From SYFY01 sp031385325 (GTDB taxonomy: Bacteria; Pseudomonadota; Gammaproteobacteria; Pseudomonadales; Azotimanducaceae), in NCBI GenBank assembly GCA_031385325.1, contig JANNBJ010000025.1:53993-117992 (forward strand): a stretch of DNA of 64,000 bases. Reading direction: 5' to 3'. Shown here piece by piece: positions 9,017-21,166 of the stretch. Each line of letters opens with the position of its first letter. The stretch's first letter is position 1. The position numbers and the translations under genes were made by a program. Under the pieces are notes generated by a model. That model worked only from the letters and a program-made list of their open reading frames with translations. It was not told the origin of the DNA and did no database searches.

Positions 9017-10213
9017 CTATTTCATGGATTGAAAGCTGATCGGCATCGCCCGTATCCCGGAAATGAAATTCGACGCGAGCCACTCGGGTGGCGCCGCGGG
9101 TTTGATGTCCTGCAGTCTGGTCAGCACCTCTTCCAGCATGCAGTCAATTTCGACCCGCGCAATATGCTGCCCAAGGCAGACGTGGGTTCCGGTTCCAAAC
9201 GCGATCTGCGTGTTTGAGGTTCGATGAATATCAAACTGCCTGGGCTCGCTGAACTGCTGCGGATCATGGTTCGCCGCGCCGAAGTAGCGCACCACCTTGT
9301 CGCCTGCCTTGATTGCTTTGCCGCGCAATTCGGTATCCCGAGTTGCGGTGCGGCGCATGTAGATCACCGGGCTCACCACGCGAAGCATCTCGTCACGCGC
9401 CTGGGGCACCAGTGACAGGTCGTTGCGCAGCGTGGTCAGAGACTGCGGATGTTGCAGCAGTTCGTGCAGTCCGCCAGCGACGAGGTTGCGGGTGGTGTCG
9501 CCGCCAGCGTCGATCAGCAGCATGAAGAACAACTGGAAGTCGATCAGGTCGAGTCGCTCACCATCAAGTTCTGCACGCACGATCTGGCTGGCGAGATCTA
9601 TCGTTGGATGTGCGAGCTTTTGTTTGTAGACCTGTTCGGCGTACGCAAACATCTCCATACCGGCTTTCAGCTGTGCTCCGGGTTCGAGGGCCTCGGGAGC
9701 GGAGTGCAGGATCTCGGTCAGGGTGTAGAGCTTGCGGCCGTCGTCGAGCGGAATGCCCATCAGATCTGCAATCACATAGGAGGGCAGTTCGCCGGCCACG
9801 TCGGCGACGAAGTCGCACTCACCACGATGGATCACTGCATCAATGATCTGGCCAGCCAGCTCCCGAATGCGTGGGCGCAGTGCTGCCGCCGGGCCGCGTG
9901 TGAACTCCCGGCTGATCAGACGACGGAACTGGGTGTGCTGCGGCGGGTCCATCATCAGCATCATCTTGTGGCGACTGTCGCGGGGTACGATCGACCCGGC
10001 GTCCGGATCGGGAATCATGATGGTCGGCTCGGAGGAATACACATCCGGGTGACGGCCGGATTCGGCGACGTCCTCCCAGGTGGTCAATGCCCAGAAGCCC
10101 GGGCCGTTGGGTTCTGCGTGCCAATGCACGGGATCCTGTTCCCGGAGCCAGTCGTACTGTGCGTGGGGATGTCCGTTGCGAAAGGTGTCTGCGCTGAGGA
10201 GGTCAATTTGCAT
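9017..10213 (-). CDS. Cytochrome P450 (bacterial class I type)
   Basis: A soluble haem monooxygenase of 398 residues. The oxygen-activating pair is Asp239-Thr240 in DAGGDTTRN, the E-x-x-R is Glu275-Arg278 in EMLR, and the haem thiolate is Cys346 in FGTGTHVCLGQHIA. The start at 10213 gives the usual length; ATGs at 10261 and 10324 are possible but add residues without family likeness, and none has a strong ribosome site. No ferredoxin or reductase gene is adjacent, so its electron donors lie elsewhere. It is divergent from the omega-aminotransferase. Confidence 0.9.
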   Translation of the reverse strand: MQIDLLSADTFRNGHPHAQYDWLREQDPVHWHAEPNGPGFWALTTWEDVAESGRHPDVYSSEPTIMIPDPDAGSIVPRDSRHKMMLMMDPPQHTQFRRLISREFTRGPAAALRPRIRELAGQIIDAVIHRGECDFVADVAGELPSYVIADLMGIPLDDGRKLYTLTEILHSAPEALEPGAQLKAGMEMFAYAEQVYKQKLAHPTIDLASQIVRAELDGERLDLIDFQLFFMLLIDAGGDTTRNLVAGGLHELLQHPQSLTTLRNDLSLVPQARDEMLRVVSPVIYMRRTATRDTELRGKAIKAGDKVVRYFGAANHDPQQFSEPRQFDIHRTSNTQIAFGTGTHVCLGQHIARVEIDCMLEEVLTRLQDIKPAAPPEWLASNFISGIRAMPISFQSMK

Positions 10214-10353
10214 CGGGGGCTCACGACTTGCCGCGTTAAACGCCGAGTCTAGACGGTTCATAGCTGACTGGACCAGTGTTGAGCTGATCGGCGAGTTGTC
10301 CGCGACCGGTCGATACGCCACCATGTCCAGCCGATGCTAGCAGGGACGATCCA

Positions 10354-11652
10354 TTGAACAACCTCGATGCCTACTGGATGCCATTCACGGCCAATCGTGA
10401 ATTCAAGCAGTCGCCGCGCATGATTGCGCGTGCCGAAGGCGCGTACTTCTATACCCCCGAAGGCCGCAAGGTGTTTGATGGCTTGTCGGGGCTCTGGACC
10501 TGCGGGGCAGGGCACGGCCGTCCGGAGATTGCCGACGCGGTCAGTGCCCAGTTGCGGACGCTGGACTATGCCCCGGCGTTTCAGTATGGCCACGCTGGTG
10601 TGTTTGAACTTGCGCATCGGCTTGGTGAGTGGATGCCAGCGGGTCTCGACCGGATTTTTTTTACCAATTCAGGATCCGAAGCGGCTGATACCTCGCTCAA
10701 GATCGCACGTGCCTACTGGCGATTGATGGGCAAGCCGGACAAGACCCGGCTCATCGGCCGTGACAAGGGGTATCACGGGGTCAACTTCGGCGGCATGCAT
10801 GTGGGTGGCATATCACCCAACCGTCTGCCGTTTGGTGATGGGCCAACCACGGACCATATTCCGCATACCCTGTTGCCGAGCAACGCCTTCAGTCGTGGTA
10901 TGCCACCGCATGGCATCGAACTCGCTGATCAACTGGAAACGGTGATCGCGCGACATGATGCGTCGACCATTGCGGCCTTGATCGTTGAGCCCTTCGCCGG
11001 ATCAGCGGGGGTGATCGTGCCGCCACCCGGTTATCTGCAGCGGTTGCGGGAGATCTGCAACAAACACGGCATTCTGCTGATCTTTGATGAAGTGATCACC
11101 GGGCTTGGCCGTTCCGGCGCGCGGACCGGGGCGGGAGCATTTGGTGTGACGCCGGACCTTCTCAACATTGCCAAACAGCTCACCAATGGGGCCATTCCTC
11201 TCGGTGCGGTAGCCGTTCGCCGCGACATTCATGACGCCTTCATGGCCGTGAAGACACCCGAGTATCTGCTCGAATTTCCACACGGCTACACCTACTCCGG
11301 ACATCCGGTGGCCTGTGCGGCTGCGCACGCCACACTTGATCTTCTGGAGCGCGATGGTCTGATCGAACGTGTTGCCGCCATGGCACCATTTTTCGAGGCA
11401 GCGGTGCATTCGTTGAAAGGCGAACCCCACGTGATGGATATCCGCAACTTCGGCTTCGCTGCCGGTTTGACGCTAGCGCACTATCCGGCGGAGCCGGCGC
11501 GACGCCCTCATGAAGTTGCGATGCGCCTGTGGCAGAAAGGTTTTTATGTGCGATATGGCAGCGACACGATTCAGCTGGGCCTGCCATTCATTGTCGAAGA
11601 GTGGGAAATCACCGCCTTGATTGAAGCGATGCGCGAGGCCCTGCGGGCGTAG
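10354..11652 (+). CDS. Omega-amino acid:pyruvate (class III) aminotransferase
   Basis: A PLP enzyme of 432 residues that moves an amino group from an omega-amino acid or amine, such as beta-alanine, to pyruvate. The start region NLDAYWMPFTANREFK is characteristic of the beta-alanine:pyruvate branch. PLP residues are Lys274 in NIAKQLTNG and Asp245 in LLIFDEVITG; TNSGSEAAD at 104-112 binds phosphate. The start is TTG, supported by AGGGAC a few bases upstream and by the conserved residues that would be lost from the next ATG. No CoA-linked semialdehyde dehydrogenase is beside it. Confidence 0.9.
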   Translation: MNNLDAYWMPFTANREFKQSPRMIARAEGAYFYTPEGRKVFDGLSGLWTCGAGHGRPEIADAVSAQLRTLDYAPAFQYGHAGVFELAHRLGEWMPAGLDRIFFTNSGSEAADTSLKIARAYWRLMGKPDKTRLIGRDKGYHGVNFGGMHVGGISPNRLPFGDGPTTDHIPHTLLPSNAFSRGMPPHGIELADQLETVIARHDASTIAALIVEPFAGSAGVIVPPPGYLQRLREICNKHGILLIFDEVITGLGRSGARTGAGAFGVTPDLLNIAKQLTNGAIPLGAVAVRRDIHDAFMAVKTPEYLLEFPHGYTYSGHPVACAAAHATLDLLERDGLIERVAAMAPFFEAAVHSLKGEPHVMDIRNFGFAAGLTLAHYPAEPARRPHEVAMRLWQKGFYVRYGSDTIQLGLPFIVEEWEITALIEAMREALRA

Positions 11653-11751
11653 CCCGGAGCTACCAGAAGACTGGCGCCTGGTGCTCTTGATATCAACGGC
11701 GGGTCCTGCTTAAGTGCACGCCTTCCTGTGTGCGGATTTGTTTGTACCGGT

Positions 11752-12172
11752 ATGTTGTTAAGGCTCGGTCGTTATGCCTTTGGTTTCACGCATGATGTCA
11801 TCGCGACCGAATGTGAGCCGTACCTCGAGCGCTGGATTCTGTGGTGTGGTGGTTCGCTTCGTCTGCACCGATTTTTTGCCAGTGATGAAGACCGGGCCGT
11901 ACACGATCATCCCTGGTGGTTCGTAACCATTCCCTTTTCTGCGTACGCAGAGTTTGTGCAATCCGCCCAAGGGGAGCGCAAACGACTGGTGCGCCCCGGT
12001 CGACCGCACTTTCGCGGCGCTCGCTTCCGTCATCGGGTGGAGCTGTTGCGTTACCCGACCTGGACTCTGGTGCTCACCGGGGCCAAATCCCGCGAGTGGG
12101 GGTTCTGGTCGGAGGGCACGTTTGTGTCCAGCGACGACTGGCAGCCCGCCGAGGCGGACCGCGATCCGGTGG

Positions 12173-12186
<14 letters not shown>
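11752..12186 (+). CDS. Small cupin-like protein, function unknown
   Basis: A protein of about 144 residues with the pattern LRLHRFFASDEDRAVHDHPWWFVTIP, then a PGRPHFRGARFRHRVELL stretch and WTLVLTGAKSREWGFW. The His-rich first motif and the later His fit a single cupin barrel that could bind a metal, similar to uncharacterised proteins of many proteobacteria. No reaction can be assigned. A GTG at 11728 in the same frame is an alternative start; neither has a clear ribosome site. Its end overlaps the valS end by 14 bases on the other strand. Confidence 0.7.
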
Positions 12187-14938
<2,752 letters not shown>

Positions 14939-14998
14939 GGGTGCCGGAAAAGTTGAATTAAAACGGGTCTGGAAAAAGGATGCTGTGAACGGAGCGGA

Positions 14999-15433
14999 TC
15001 AGACGCCTTGTTCCCATTCATCGAGTTCGTGGTGGAACAGCGGATTACCACGATTGCGATAACGACGATAACGCTCACGACCACTGTCGCGATTGTAACC
15101 GACGATGATCTCGGCAACGCGATCGAAGCGGCCGTAGAAGTCTGGAACATCATCGCCGAGATTGATCATCAGGCCTTCACACGCGGCCGGTGGCCCGGTG
15201 TGGATGCAGACCGGGTGAATGGCGGCGTTGTCGTCACCGACAGCATGTGGAATGAAACGGTGTGGCGGGTAGGTCCACAGATAGTCATCGATCATGCTGC
15301 TGGCGTCGTGGTCGGCGGTGCGGATGAACACACGATGTCCCGCTTCCGCCGCCTTGGCAGTCAAGGAACAGGCAAAGCGAAAACGGGCTTCGCGATCCAC
15401 ATCCTTGAGCACATAAAAGTCGACGCGTGTCAT
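14999..15433 (-). CDS. holC: DNA polymerase III, chi subunit
   Basis: HolC links the clamp loader to single-strand-binding protein through the psi subunit. The 144-residue protein starts TRVDFYVL and contains the family core in which KAAEAGHRVFI, LWTY and FIPH mark the chi fold. The last 30 residues are Arg- and Asp-rich and look like a short extension. The ATG at 15433 overlaps the pepA stop, so the two are coupled; longer upstream readings in this frame cover pepA and are discarded. Confidence 0.92.
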   Translation of the reverse strand: MTRVDFYVLKDVDREARFRFACSLTAKAAEAGHRVFIRTADHDASSMIDDYLWTYPPHRFIPHAVGDDNAAIHPVCIHTGPPAACEGLMINLGDDVPDFYGRFDRVAEIIVGYNRDSGRERYRRYRNRGNPLFHHELDEWEQGV

Positions 15434-16893
15434 GCCATCCCGGCTTCGCTGACAAGGTAGCGGAACAAGGCGGGCACTGGCCGACCGCTGGACCCCTTGC
15501 GAGGACCTGAATAAAACGCGGTGCCAGCAACGTCCAGGTGCGCCCACTTCAGGCCTTCGGTAAACCGTGCCAGGAAACAGGCCGCGACGATGCTGCCACC
15601 TTCGCGACCGCCCACATTGGCCATATCGGCAAAGTTGCTCTTCAGCTGCGATTGATAGTCTTCCCACACCGGCATGCGCCAGGCGCGATCACCCGTCCAT
15701 TCACCGGCGGACAGTATCGCGTTGGCCAGCTTGTCGTCGTTGCTGAAGAGGCCACTGGCATGTGAACCCAGCGCAATGATGCATGCACCGGTCAACGTGG
15801 CCACATCAATGACCGCGCTCGGTTTGAAACGGCGTGCGTAGGTGATTGCATCGCACAGCACCAACCGACCTTCGGCGTCGGTGTTGAGGATCTCGATGGT
15901 CTTGCCCGACATGCTGGTGACGATGTCGCCCGGGCGAGACGCGCGGCCGCTAGGCATGTTTTCAGCCGCCGCAATGATGGTGACGATGTTGATCGGCAAT
16001 TTGGCGTCGATGGCGGCCTTGGTGGCGCCCAGCACCGAAGCGGCACCGCACATGTCGAACTTCATTTCATCCATGGCCGGACCCGGCTTGAGGCTGATGC
16101 CGCCGGTGTCGAAGGTGATGCCCTTGCCGATCAGGGCGATGGGCGGTGTGCCACGTTTGCCACCCTTGTACTGGATGATGATGAGCTTGCCCGGTGATTC
16201 ACTGCCTTGTGATACCGAGAGAAAGGACCCCATGCCGAGTTCAGCCATCTTCTTTTCATCGAGCGCAGAGACAGTGACCTTCTCGCCCTTGAACACCTTG
16301 CGGGTTTGCGCCAGCAGCCAGGTTGGATTGCAGATATTCGGTGGTTCATTGCCGAGGTCGCGTGCCAGGGCCAGCCCGCCGATCAATGCGTTGGCTTCGC
16401 TGACTGCACGATTGCAAGCATCGCGCGAGCGATCATCACAGACGATCGCGACTTTTTTCAGATGTTGTACGGGGGCAGTGCCTGACTTGTGACGATGATA
16501 GGCGTAGGTAACGAGGCTGAGCTGGGTCAATCCCGTGGTGATGGCCCAGCGTGTGTCACCGCCATCGACCTTGACCTGATGCAGTGCCCACACTGCCGAT
16601 TCAGACTTGCCGGCAGCCAGTGCGGAGGCAGCTGCCTGGGTTGCCTTGCGATACTGGGTGGTCGATACGGCAACATCGCAACCACCAGCGATGAGCAGTC
16701 GCTCAACGGGCGAGCCTGCGGGCAACGCAACCAGCAGGACTTCTCCGGGCTGGTCCTTGAAATCACGCAGTGCGGCTTGCAGTGTTGATCGCGCCTCTGC
16801 AGTCGTCGCGGCCTGGCGGGCCGTGGCAAGACTCGAAACAAGACAGGGAGTCGACATCTGGGTCGCCTGCCCTGGAGATACGAAATACTTCAT
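15430..16893 (-). CDS. pepA: Leucyl aminopeptidase
   Basis: An M17 family metallo-aminopeptidase of 487 residues; in enterics PepA also acts as a DNA-binding architectural protein. The family signature NTDAEGRL is at 337-344, and the metal/catalytic Lys is in LIGKGITFDTGGISLKPG near 255-270. The N-terminal domain is variable, as usual. First gene of pepA-holC-valS, divergent from lptF with about 100 bases between starts. Confidence 0.95.
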   Translation of the reverse strand: MKYFVSPGQATQMSTPCLVSSLATARQAATTAEARSTLQAALRDFKDQPGEVLLVALPAGSPVERLLIAGGCDVAVSTTQYRKATQAAASALAAGKSESAVWALHQVKVDGGDTRWAITTGLTQLSLVTYAYHRHKSGTAPVQHLKKVAIVCDDRSRDACNRAVSEANALIGGLALARDLGNEPPNICNPTWLLAQTRKVFKGEKVTVSALDEKKMAELGMGSFLSVSQGSESPGKLIIIQYKGGKRGTPPIALIGKGITFDTGGISLKPGPAMDEMKFDMCGAASVLGATKAAIDAKLPINIVTIIAAAENMPSGRASRPGDIVTSMSGKTIEILNTDAEGRLVLCDAITYARRFKPSAVIDVATLTGACIIALGSHASGLFSNDDKLANAILSAGEWTGDRAWRMPVWEDYQSQLKSNFADMANVGGREGGSIVAACFLARFTEGLKWAHLDVAGTAFYSGPRKGSSGRPVPALFRYLVSEAGMA

Positions 16894-16990
16894 AATGCCG
16901 CGCTGGTTTGATTCGTGAAGGCCGCGAGTTTACAGGCTGGGGGTAGTCGGCGAAACCAGAGTTACCAACCAGAACTGCAGGAGTGCGTGT

Positions 16991-18055
16991 TTGGGCGTCG
17001 CTGCCAGATATATCAATCGCGAGTTGATCGCCGTATTCCTGTTGACCGTGGTCGTTCTGCTGCTGGTTGGTGTTGGTGGGCGATTCATCGGTTACCTGCA
17101 GGATGCAGTGGCTGGCAAGTATGAGGCCGAGGCACTGATCACCATTTTGCAGCTGCGGCTGCCGGAGTTTCTGCAGCTGATCCTTCCCTTTGCGCTGTAC
17201 CTCGCGTTATTACTGACACTGTCGCGCCTCTATGCAGACAGCGAGATGGTGGTCCTGCAGACCGGTGGGCTCAGTACCTTTCGCCTGCTGTCGTGGGTGG
17301 CGCCTGCGTGTGTCGTCGTGTGTGCTGTTGTCGCCTGGCTGGCCATTGAACTCACCCCGCTGTCGAACCAGCAGCTCGGTGTCTTTTTTATGGAACAACG
17401 GGCGCGCCAGGATTTTCGAAGCGTGAGTGCTGGCGTGTTCAGCGCCAATTCCCGCGAAACCCGGGTGATATACGCCGAAACGGTATCGGAAGATCGGCAG
17501 CAGCTTGGGTCGGTGTTTATCTGGGAACGGTTGACGAACGGGCGCGAAGCTACCACGTGGGCCAATACGGGTCGTCAGTCGGCAGACGCTGAAACCGGGT
17601 CGGTGTTCTTGTTATTGGATGAAGGGCGACGTTATGAGGGAGTGCCAGGTCAGGCGGACTACCGGACGGTGCGTTACGATTCCCTCGGACAGCGTCTGCT
17701 CGATCAATCGACGGGCAACAATCGGGTTGGCGTTACCGGGATTCCCACCGATGAGCTGTCAGCCGATGGAGCTGGGATGGCAGAGTTTCACTGGCGCATT
17801 GCCATGCCGATCTTCACACTGGCCGCTGTCATGATCGCTGTTGCCCTCGCGAGGGTGCGACCCCGGGCCAGCCGCTTTTCCCGAATTTTACCCGGTTTGT
17901 TGGTACTGCTTTGTTATTATCTGGCAATGATGGGAAATCGTTATGCACTGGAGGAAGACATGGTGCCGCCGGGGTTTGGCATGTGGACCGTGCATGTCGT
18001 GATGCTGGGGTTTCTGGCCTGGCTTCTGCATCGATCCAGCAGGCCACTGGCGTGA
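16991..18055 (+). CDS. lptF: LPS export ABC permease LptF
   Basis: One of two inner-membrane permeases of the LptB2FG extractor that pulls lipopolysaccharide into the periplasmic bridge. It has 354 residues, with membrane segments near 15-35, 55-75 and 100-120, a large periplasmic beta-jellyroll domain in the middle and three more helices near the C-terminus. The start is TTG, with AGGAG eight bases upstream; no in-frame ATG lies near. It is followed after 7 bases by lptG. Confidence 0.95.
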   Translation: MGVAARYINRELIAVFLLTVVVLLLVGVGGRFIGYLQDAVAGKYEAEALITILQLRLPEFLQLILPFALYLALLLTLSRLYADSEMVVLQTGGLSTFRLLSWVAPACVVVCAVVAWLAIELTPLSNQQLGVFFMEQRARQDFRSVSAGVFSANSRETRVIYAETVSEDRQQLGSVFIWERLTNGREATTWANTGRQSADAETGSVFLLLDEGRRYEGVPGQADYRTVRYDSLGQRLLDQSTGNNRVGVTGIPTDELSADGAGMAEFHWRIAMPIFTLAAVMIAVALARVRPRASRFSRILPGLLVLLCYYLAMMGNRYALEEDMVPPGFGMWTVHVVMLGFLAWLLHRSSRPLA

Positions 18056-18062
18056 GGATTGT

Positions 18063-19136
18063 ATGGTTCTGATTCGCACGCTGGATCTGCATATTCTCAG
18101 ACATGTTCTGGCAGCCACCCTGGTGGTCGTGTTTGCCTTCATCCTCCTGCTGACGGTATTCGCCTTGATTGATGAACTGCGCGGCGAATTCACCTTCCTG
18201 CAGGCGGCAACGCTGGTTGCGCTGACAACACCTCGTCGCATCTATGAACTGCTGCCGTTTGCTGCGTTCCTCGGCACGTTGCTGGCATTGGGGAATCTGG
18301 CCAGTCACGGCGAACTGATGATCATGCGGGTGAGCGGGGTATCGGTGTCACGGCTGCTGGGCAGTCTGTTGTTGCCGGTGCTTGTCATCGTCGGCCTGGG
18401 TGGTGTCATCGGTGAGTACTATGGACCGCAGCTGGAAGAGCAGGCCGAAACCTACAAAACCAAAACCCGTTACGCGAGCGATTCGGTGCGCATATCCGGT
18501 GGGTCGTGGTATCGGGAAGGTCCGCTGTACATGAGTGTTGGTGCGGTGGTGAGCGAGGGCGACCTGCTCGATGTCCGGCAGTTCTGGCTCGACGACACGG
18601 GGGCGCTTGCGCGAACGCTGCAGGCAGGCGGTGCACGTTACGTACCCGGCGCCGACCCCCATTGGGTACTGCGGGATGTCCGCGAGACACTGATCGGTGA
18701 AGATCACACGGCAGCACGGACTTTTCCCGAGCTGCGCTGGGATGGCAAGGTAGATCCGGAGATGCTATCCGTGCGCGTGCTTGTCGCAGCGCCGAAGCTC
18801 AGTGTTGTCGCGCTGCGGCAGCAAATTGCCTATATGCACCGTGAAAACCTCAATGCACGCTCTTACGAAGTGGCTTACTTCAGCAAGCTGCTCATGCCAC
18901 TGGCCATTCTGGGTCTCAACTTTCTGGCGATGGTGTTTGTGCTGGGACCGATGCGGCAGGTGGGGTTGGGACTGCGCCTGACGGTGGGGGTCATGACCGG
19001 GCTTGTCTTCAAGTATCTGCAGGATCTCTTTGCGCCGATGAGTCAGGTGTATGAACTCGATCCGTTGATCGCCGTCGTCATTCCCATTGCGCTGTGCTGG
19101 CTGCTGGCGATGATTGGTGCGCGCCGCTTCACCTGA
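18063..19136 (+). CDS. lptG: LPS export ABC permease LptG
   Basis: Partner of LptF, 357 residues with the same plan: three N-terminal helices (HVLAATLVVVFAFILLLTVFA is the first), a periplasmic beta domain in the middle (roughly residues 130-260), and three C-terminal helices ending near residue 352. Order and spacing with lptF match the conserved gammaproteobacterial pair that always faces pepA-holC-valS. The ATP-binding partner LptB is not in the window. Confidence 0.95.
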   Translation: MVLIRTLDLHILRHVLAATLVVVFAFILLLTVFALIDELRGEFTFLQAATLVALTTPRRIYELLPFAAFLGTLLALGNLASHGELMIMRVSGVSVSRLLGSLLLPVLVIVGLGGVIGEYYGPQLEEQAETYKTKTRYASDSVRISGGSWYREGPLYMSVGAVVSEGDLLDVRQFWLDDTGALARTLQAGGARYVPGADPHWVLRDVRETLIGEDHTAARTFPELRWDGKVDPEMLSVRVLVAAPKLSVVALRQQIAYMHRENLNARSYEVAYFSKLLMPLAILGLNFLAMVFVLGPMRQVGLGLRLTVGVMTGLVFKYLQDLFAPMSQVYELDPLIAVVIPIALCWLLAMIGARRFT

Positions 19137-19159
19137 CGACGTCTCTGCAGAATTACTTG

Positions 19160-19630
19160 TTACGGCTTCTTCTTCTTGCCGGCCTTTTGTTTGCTGGTTT
19201 TGGGCTCAACCACCACACGCGAATCACTCATGATGTCACCCCAGGTGCGGCCATCCGGGTCTACCAGCATCCAGAAGTAGCCGAGACCCAGGCACATGAA
19301 TGACAAGAGCGCGCCAGCAAAGCGCATGGTTGCCTGATTGAAAGTGATCGGTGCACCCGAGAGCGACAGCACCCGCATTCGCCAGGCCATCATGCCGATG
19401 GTCTGACCGTCCTCCCGCCAGAACCAGGCAAAGAAAAAGTACAACTCGAGAAACAGCAGGCTCTGCCATAACACGCCTGACGGTGCCTGAAAGTGGTTGA
19501 TCGCCGTGCCGATGATTGCTGTGGTCCCCCAGACAGCCACCATCATCAGGCCGTCATAGAGCATGCCGCCCAGTCGTCGAGGCAGACTCGCGGGGGTATC
19601 GATTACTTGGGCTGAATCGGCGGTGTTCAC
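19160..19630 (-). CDS. RDD family membrane protein
   Basis: A membrane protein of about 156 residues. Family features are the PRRLGGMLYDGL start of helix one, a second helix with LFLELYFFFAWFWREDGQTIGMMAWRM (the R-DD-like polar patch falls in this region) and a third near GALLSFMCLGLGYFWM, then D-GRTWGDIMS. The tail is lysine-rich. Role unknown; RDD proteins have been linked to ion or solute movement. GTG at 19630 is the likely start, since the longer reading enters the thiolase gene. It converges with lptG, as in several gammaproteobacteria. Confidence 0.82.
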   Translation of the reverse strand: MNTADSAQVIDTPASLPRRLGGMLYDGLMMVAVWGTTAIIGTAINHFQAPSGVLWQSLLFLELYFFFAWFWREDGQTIGMMAWRMRVLSLSGAPITFNQATMRFAGALLSFMCLGLGYFWMLVDPDGRTWGDIMSDSRVVVEPKTSKQKAGKKKKP

Positions 19631-19674
19631 AGGACGCCGGCGCAGTCTGAAGACTGCGCCTTGAGCCGCGCGGG

Positions 19675-20838
19675 CTAGAGCCGCTCGATGATCGTGCCGG
19701 TGCCGAGGCCACCACCACAGCACATGGCGATGAGTCCGTAACGACCACCGGTACGCTCGAGTTCATGCAGCGCAGTAGTGATGAGCCGGGCGCCCGTGGA
19801 ACCGGTGGGGTGTCCGAGTGCTATTGCACCACCGTTTGGATTGACCTTCGCCGGATCCGGGTTCAGTTCCTTCTGCCAGCCGAGAACGACGGAAGCAAAT
19901 GCCTCATTCACTTCGAATACGTCGATGTCATCGATTGAAAGACCGGTCTGCGCGAGCACCTTGCGGGTTGCGGGGATCGGACCTTTCAGCATGGTGACCG
20001 GGTCAACACCAACCAGGGTGGACGCAATGATGCGTGCGCGTGGTTTCAGTCCCAGTTCATCCACTGCTTTTTTGCTAGCGAGAATCACTACGGCCGCGCC
20101 ATCGGAAACCTGGGAGCTTGAGCCAGCCGTGTGAATCGTCTGGCCGGGCACAGGTGCCAGTCCTGCCAATGCGTCGAGGGTGGTGGCGCGCAGTCCTTCA
20201 TCACGGCTGATCATCTGGGTCTTGCCGGTGGGCTGACCTTTGTCGTCAAGCACGGGTGATTCGATGGCCACGATTTCGCGGGCAAACCGGTTTTCTTCCC
20301 ACGCTCGAATTGCGTTCTGTTGGCTCTTCAAGCCAAACGCGTCGGTGTCCGCACGGGTGATCTGATACTCCTCGGCAATCATTGCCGCGCCCATGAACTG
20401 GGAGGTGGGCTGGTAGTGCGACATGTACGATTCGCCCATCGGCACGCCGTCTTTCATGTTCGATCCCAGCGGGACGCGCGTCATCATCTCGACGCCACAC
20501 GCCATGACGATGTCTTCCATGCCGGATGCCACCATGGCTGCACCGAGTGAGGTGGCTTGCTGGCTGGAACCACATTGCGAGTCGACGGTGGTTGCAGCGA
20601 CTTCCAGGGGCAGACCCATGGAAAGCCAGGCGATGCGTGCGATGTTGAAAGATTGCTCGCCGATCTGCGAAACGCAGCCGCCGATGATCTGGCCAACCTT
20701 TTCCGGCGCAACACCACTTCGCTCCAATGCTGCTACCTGGACCTTGCCCAGCAGGTCTGCAGGTTTGAGGCCGGCGAGGCCTTTGCCACGCTTGCCAATG
20801 GGGCTGCGAACTGCGGAAACGATGTAGACGTCTTGCAC
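19675..20838 (-). CDS. Thiolase (acetyl-CoA C-acyltransferase type)
   Basis: A thiolase of 387 residues that cleaves or forms 3-ketoacyl-CoA. The nucleophile is Cys89 in DSQCGSSQQA, the base residues are His343 in ALGHPTGSTGAR and Cys373 in MCCGGGLGTG. GTG at 20838 is taken as start: it has CAGGA nine bases before it and puts DVYIVSAVRSPIGK at the N-terminus as in the family; an ATG at 20871 is less likely. It could serve beta-oxidation steps for the acyl-CoA dehydrogenases in this window, but it stands alone beside housekeeping genes. Confidence 0.9.
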   Translation of the reverse strand: MQDVYIVSAVRSPIGKRGKGLAGLKPADLLGKVQVAALERSGVAPEKVGQIIGGCVSQIGEQSFNIARIAWLSMGLPLEVAATTVDSQCGSSQQATSLGAAMVASGMEDIVMACGVEMMTRVPLGSNMKDGVPMGESYMSHYQPTSQFMGAAMIAEEYQITRADTDAFGLKSQQNAIRAWEENRFAREIVAIESPVLDDKGQPTGKTQMISRDEGLRATTLDALAGLAPVPGQTIHTAGSSSQVSDGAAVVILASKKAVDELGLKPRARIIASTLVGVDPVTMLKGPIPATRKVLAQTGLSIDDIDVFEVNEAFASVVLGWQKELNPDPAKVNPNGGAIALGHPTGSTGARLITTALHELERTGGRYGLIAMCCGGGLGTGTIIERL

Positions 20839-20955
20839 CTTGGTTTTCCTGTCTCTGGTTGATGCCGGCATTCTACTGGAAGAATCCCGGGCAATGGACA
20901 CTTGCGACACCGCTGACTGCCGGGGCAGAATGCGCGGCCCTCAAGGCTGACGAAG

Positions 20956-20980
20956 GTAGGAGCGGTCTCCTGACCGCGAT
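20956..20980 (+). repeat. REP-like palindromic element
   Basis: The 7-base head GTAGGAG (20956-20962) runs into a perfect 6-bp stem, GCGGTC (20962-20967) and GACCGC (20972-20977), with loop TCCT, then GAT. Head plus short stem is the layout of REP sequences common in Pseudomonas and Xanthomonas relatives. Only this one copy was noticed in the window. It lies just upstream of the tRNA-Leu promoter. Confidence 0.5.
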
Positions 20981-20989
20981 GACAGCGGA

Positions 20990-20995
20990 GATAAT
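20990..20995 (+). promoter_or_regulatory. Putative -10 element of tRNA-Leu
   Basis: GATAAT sits 17 bases before the first base of the tRNA, a normal distance for a stable-RNA promoter. No convincing -35 hexamer lies at 16-18 bases; that interval is occupied by the REP-like stem. Confidence 0.4.
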
Positions 20996-21012
20996 GGAGA
21001 ACTCGTAATTCT

Positions 21013-21099
21013 GGCTGAGTGGCGAAACTGGTAGACGCGCCAGACTCAAAATCTGGTGGTGGTGACACCGTGCCGGTTCGATTCCGGCCTCAGCTACCA
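21013..21099 (+). tRNA. tRNA-Leu (anticodon CAA)
   Basis: An 87-base class II tRNA. The acceptor stem pairs GGCTGAG with CTCAGCT (one G-T pair), followed by A and an encoded CCA at 21097-21099. The anticodon stem CCAGA/TCTGG frames loop CTCAAAA, giving anticodon CAA that reads UUG. A variable arm (GGTG/CACC) and a T arm with TTCGATT are present, as expected for leucine. Confidence 0.95.
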
Positions 21100-21102
21100 A
21101 TC

Positions 21103-21124
21103 GGGTACTTCAGTACCCTTTGTT
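21103..21124 (+). terminator. Rho-independent terminator of tRNA-Leu
   Basis: GGGTAC and GTACCC (21103-21108 and 21113-21118) form a perfect 6-bp stem on tetraloop TTCA, followed at once by TTTGTT. It begins four bases after the tRNA CCA. Confidence 0.75.
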
Positions 21125-21166
21125 CACTGTATTGATGTGGTTCTTTTCAATTGGTCGGTCAAGCCA

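Noticed and set aside
9449..10252. Open frame of 267 codons on the plus strand
   Set aside because: Antisense to the P450 gene, whose haem and E-x-x-R motifs are intact.
11649..11674. Two short stem-loops (GTAGC/GCTAC and CCAG/CTGG) after the aminotransferase, considered as a terminator
   Set aside because: Stems of 5 and 4 bp without a T-run are too weak to support.
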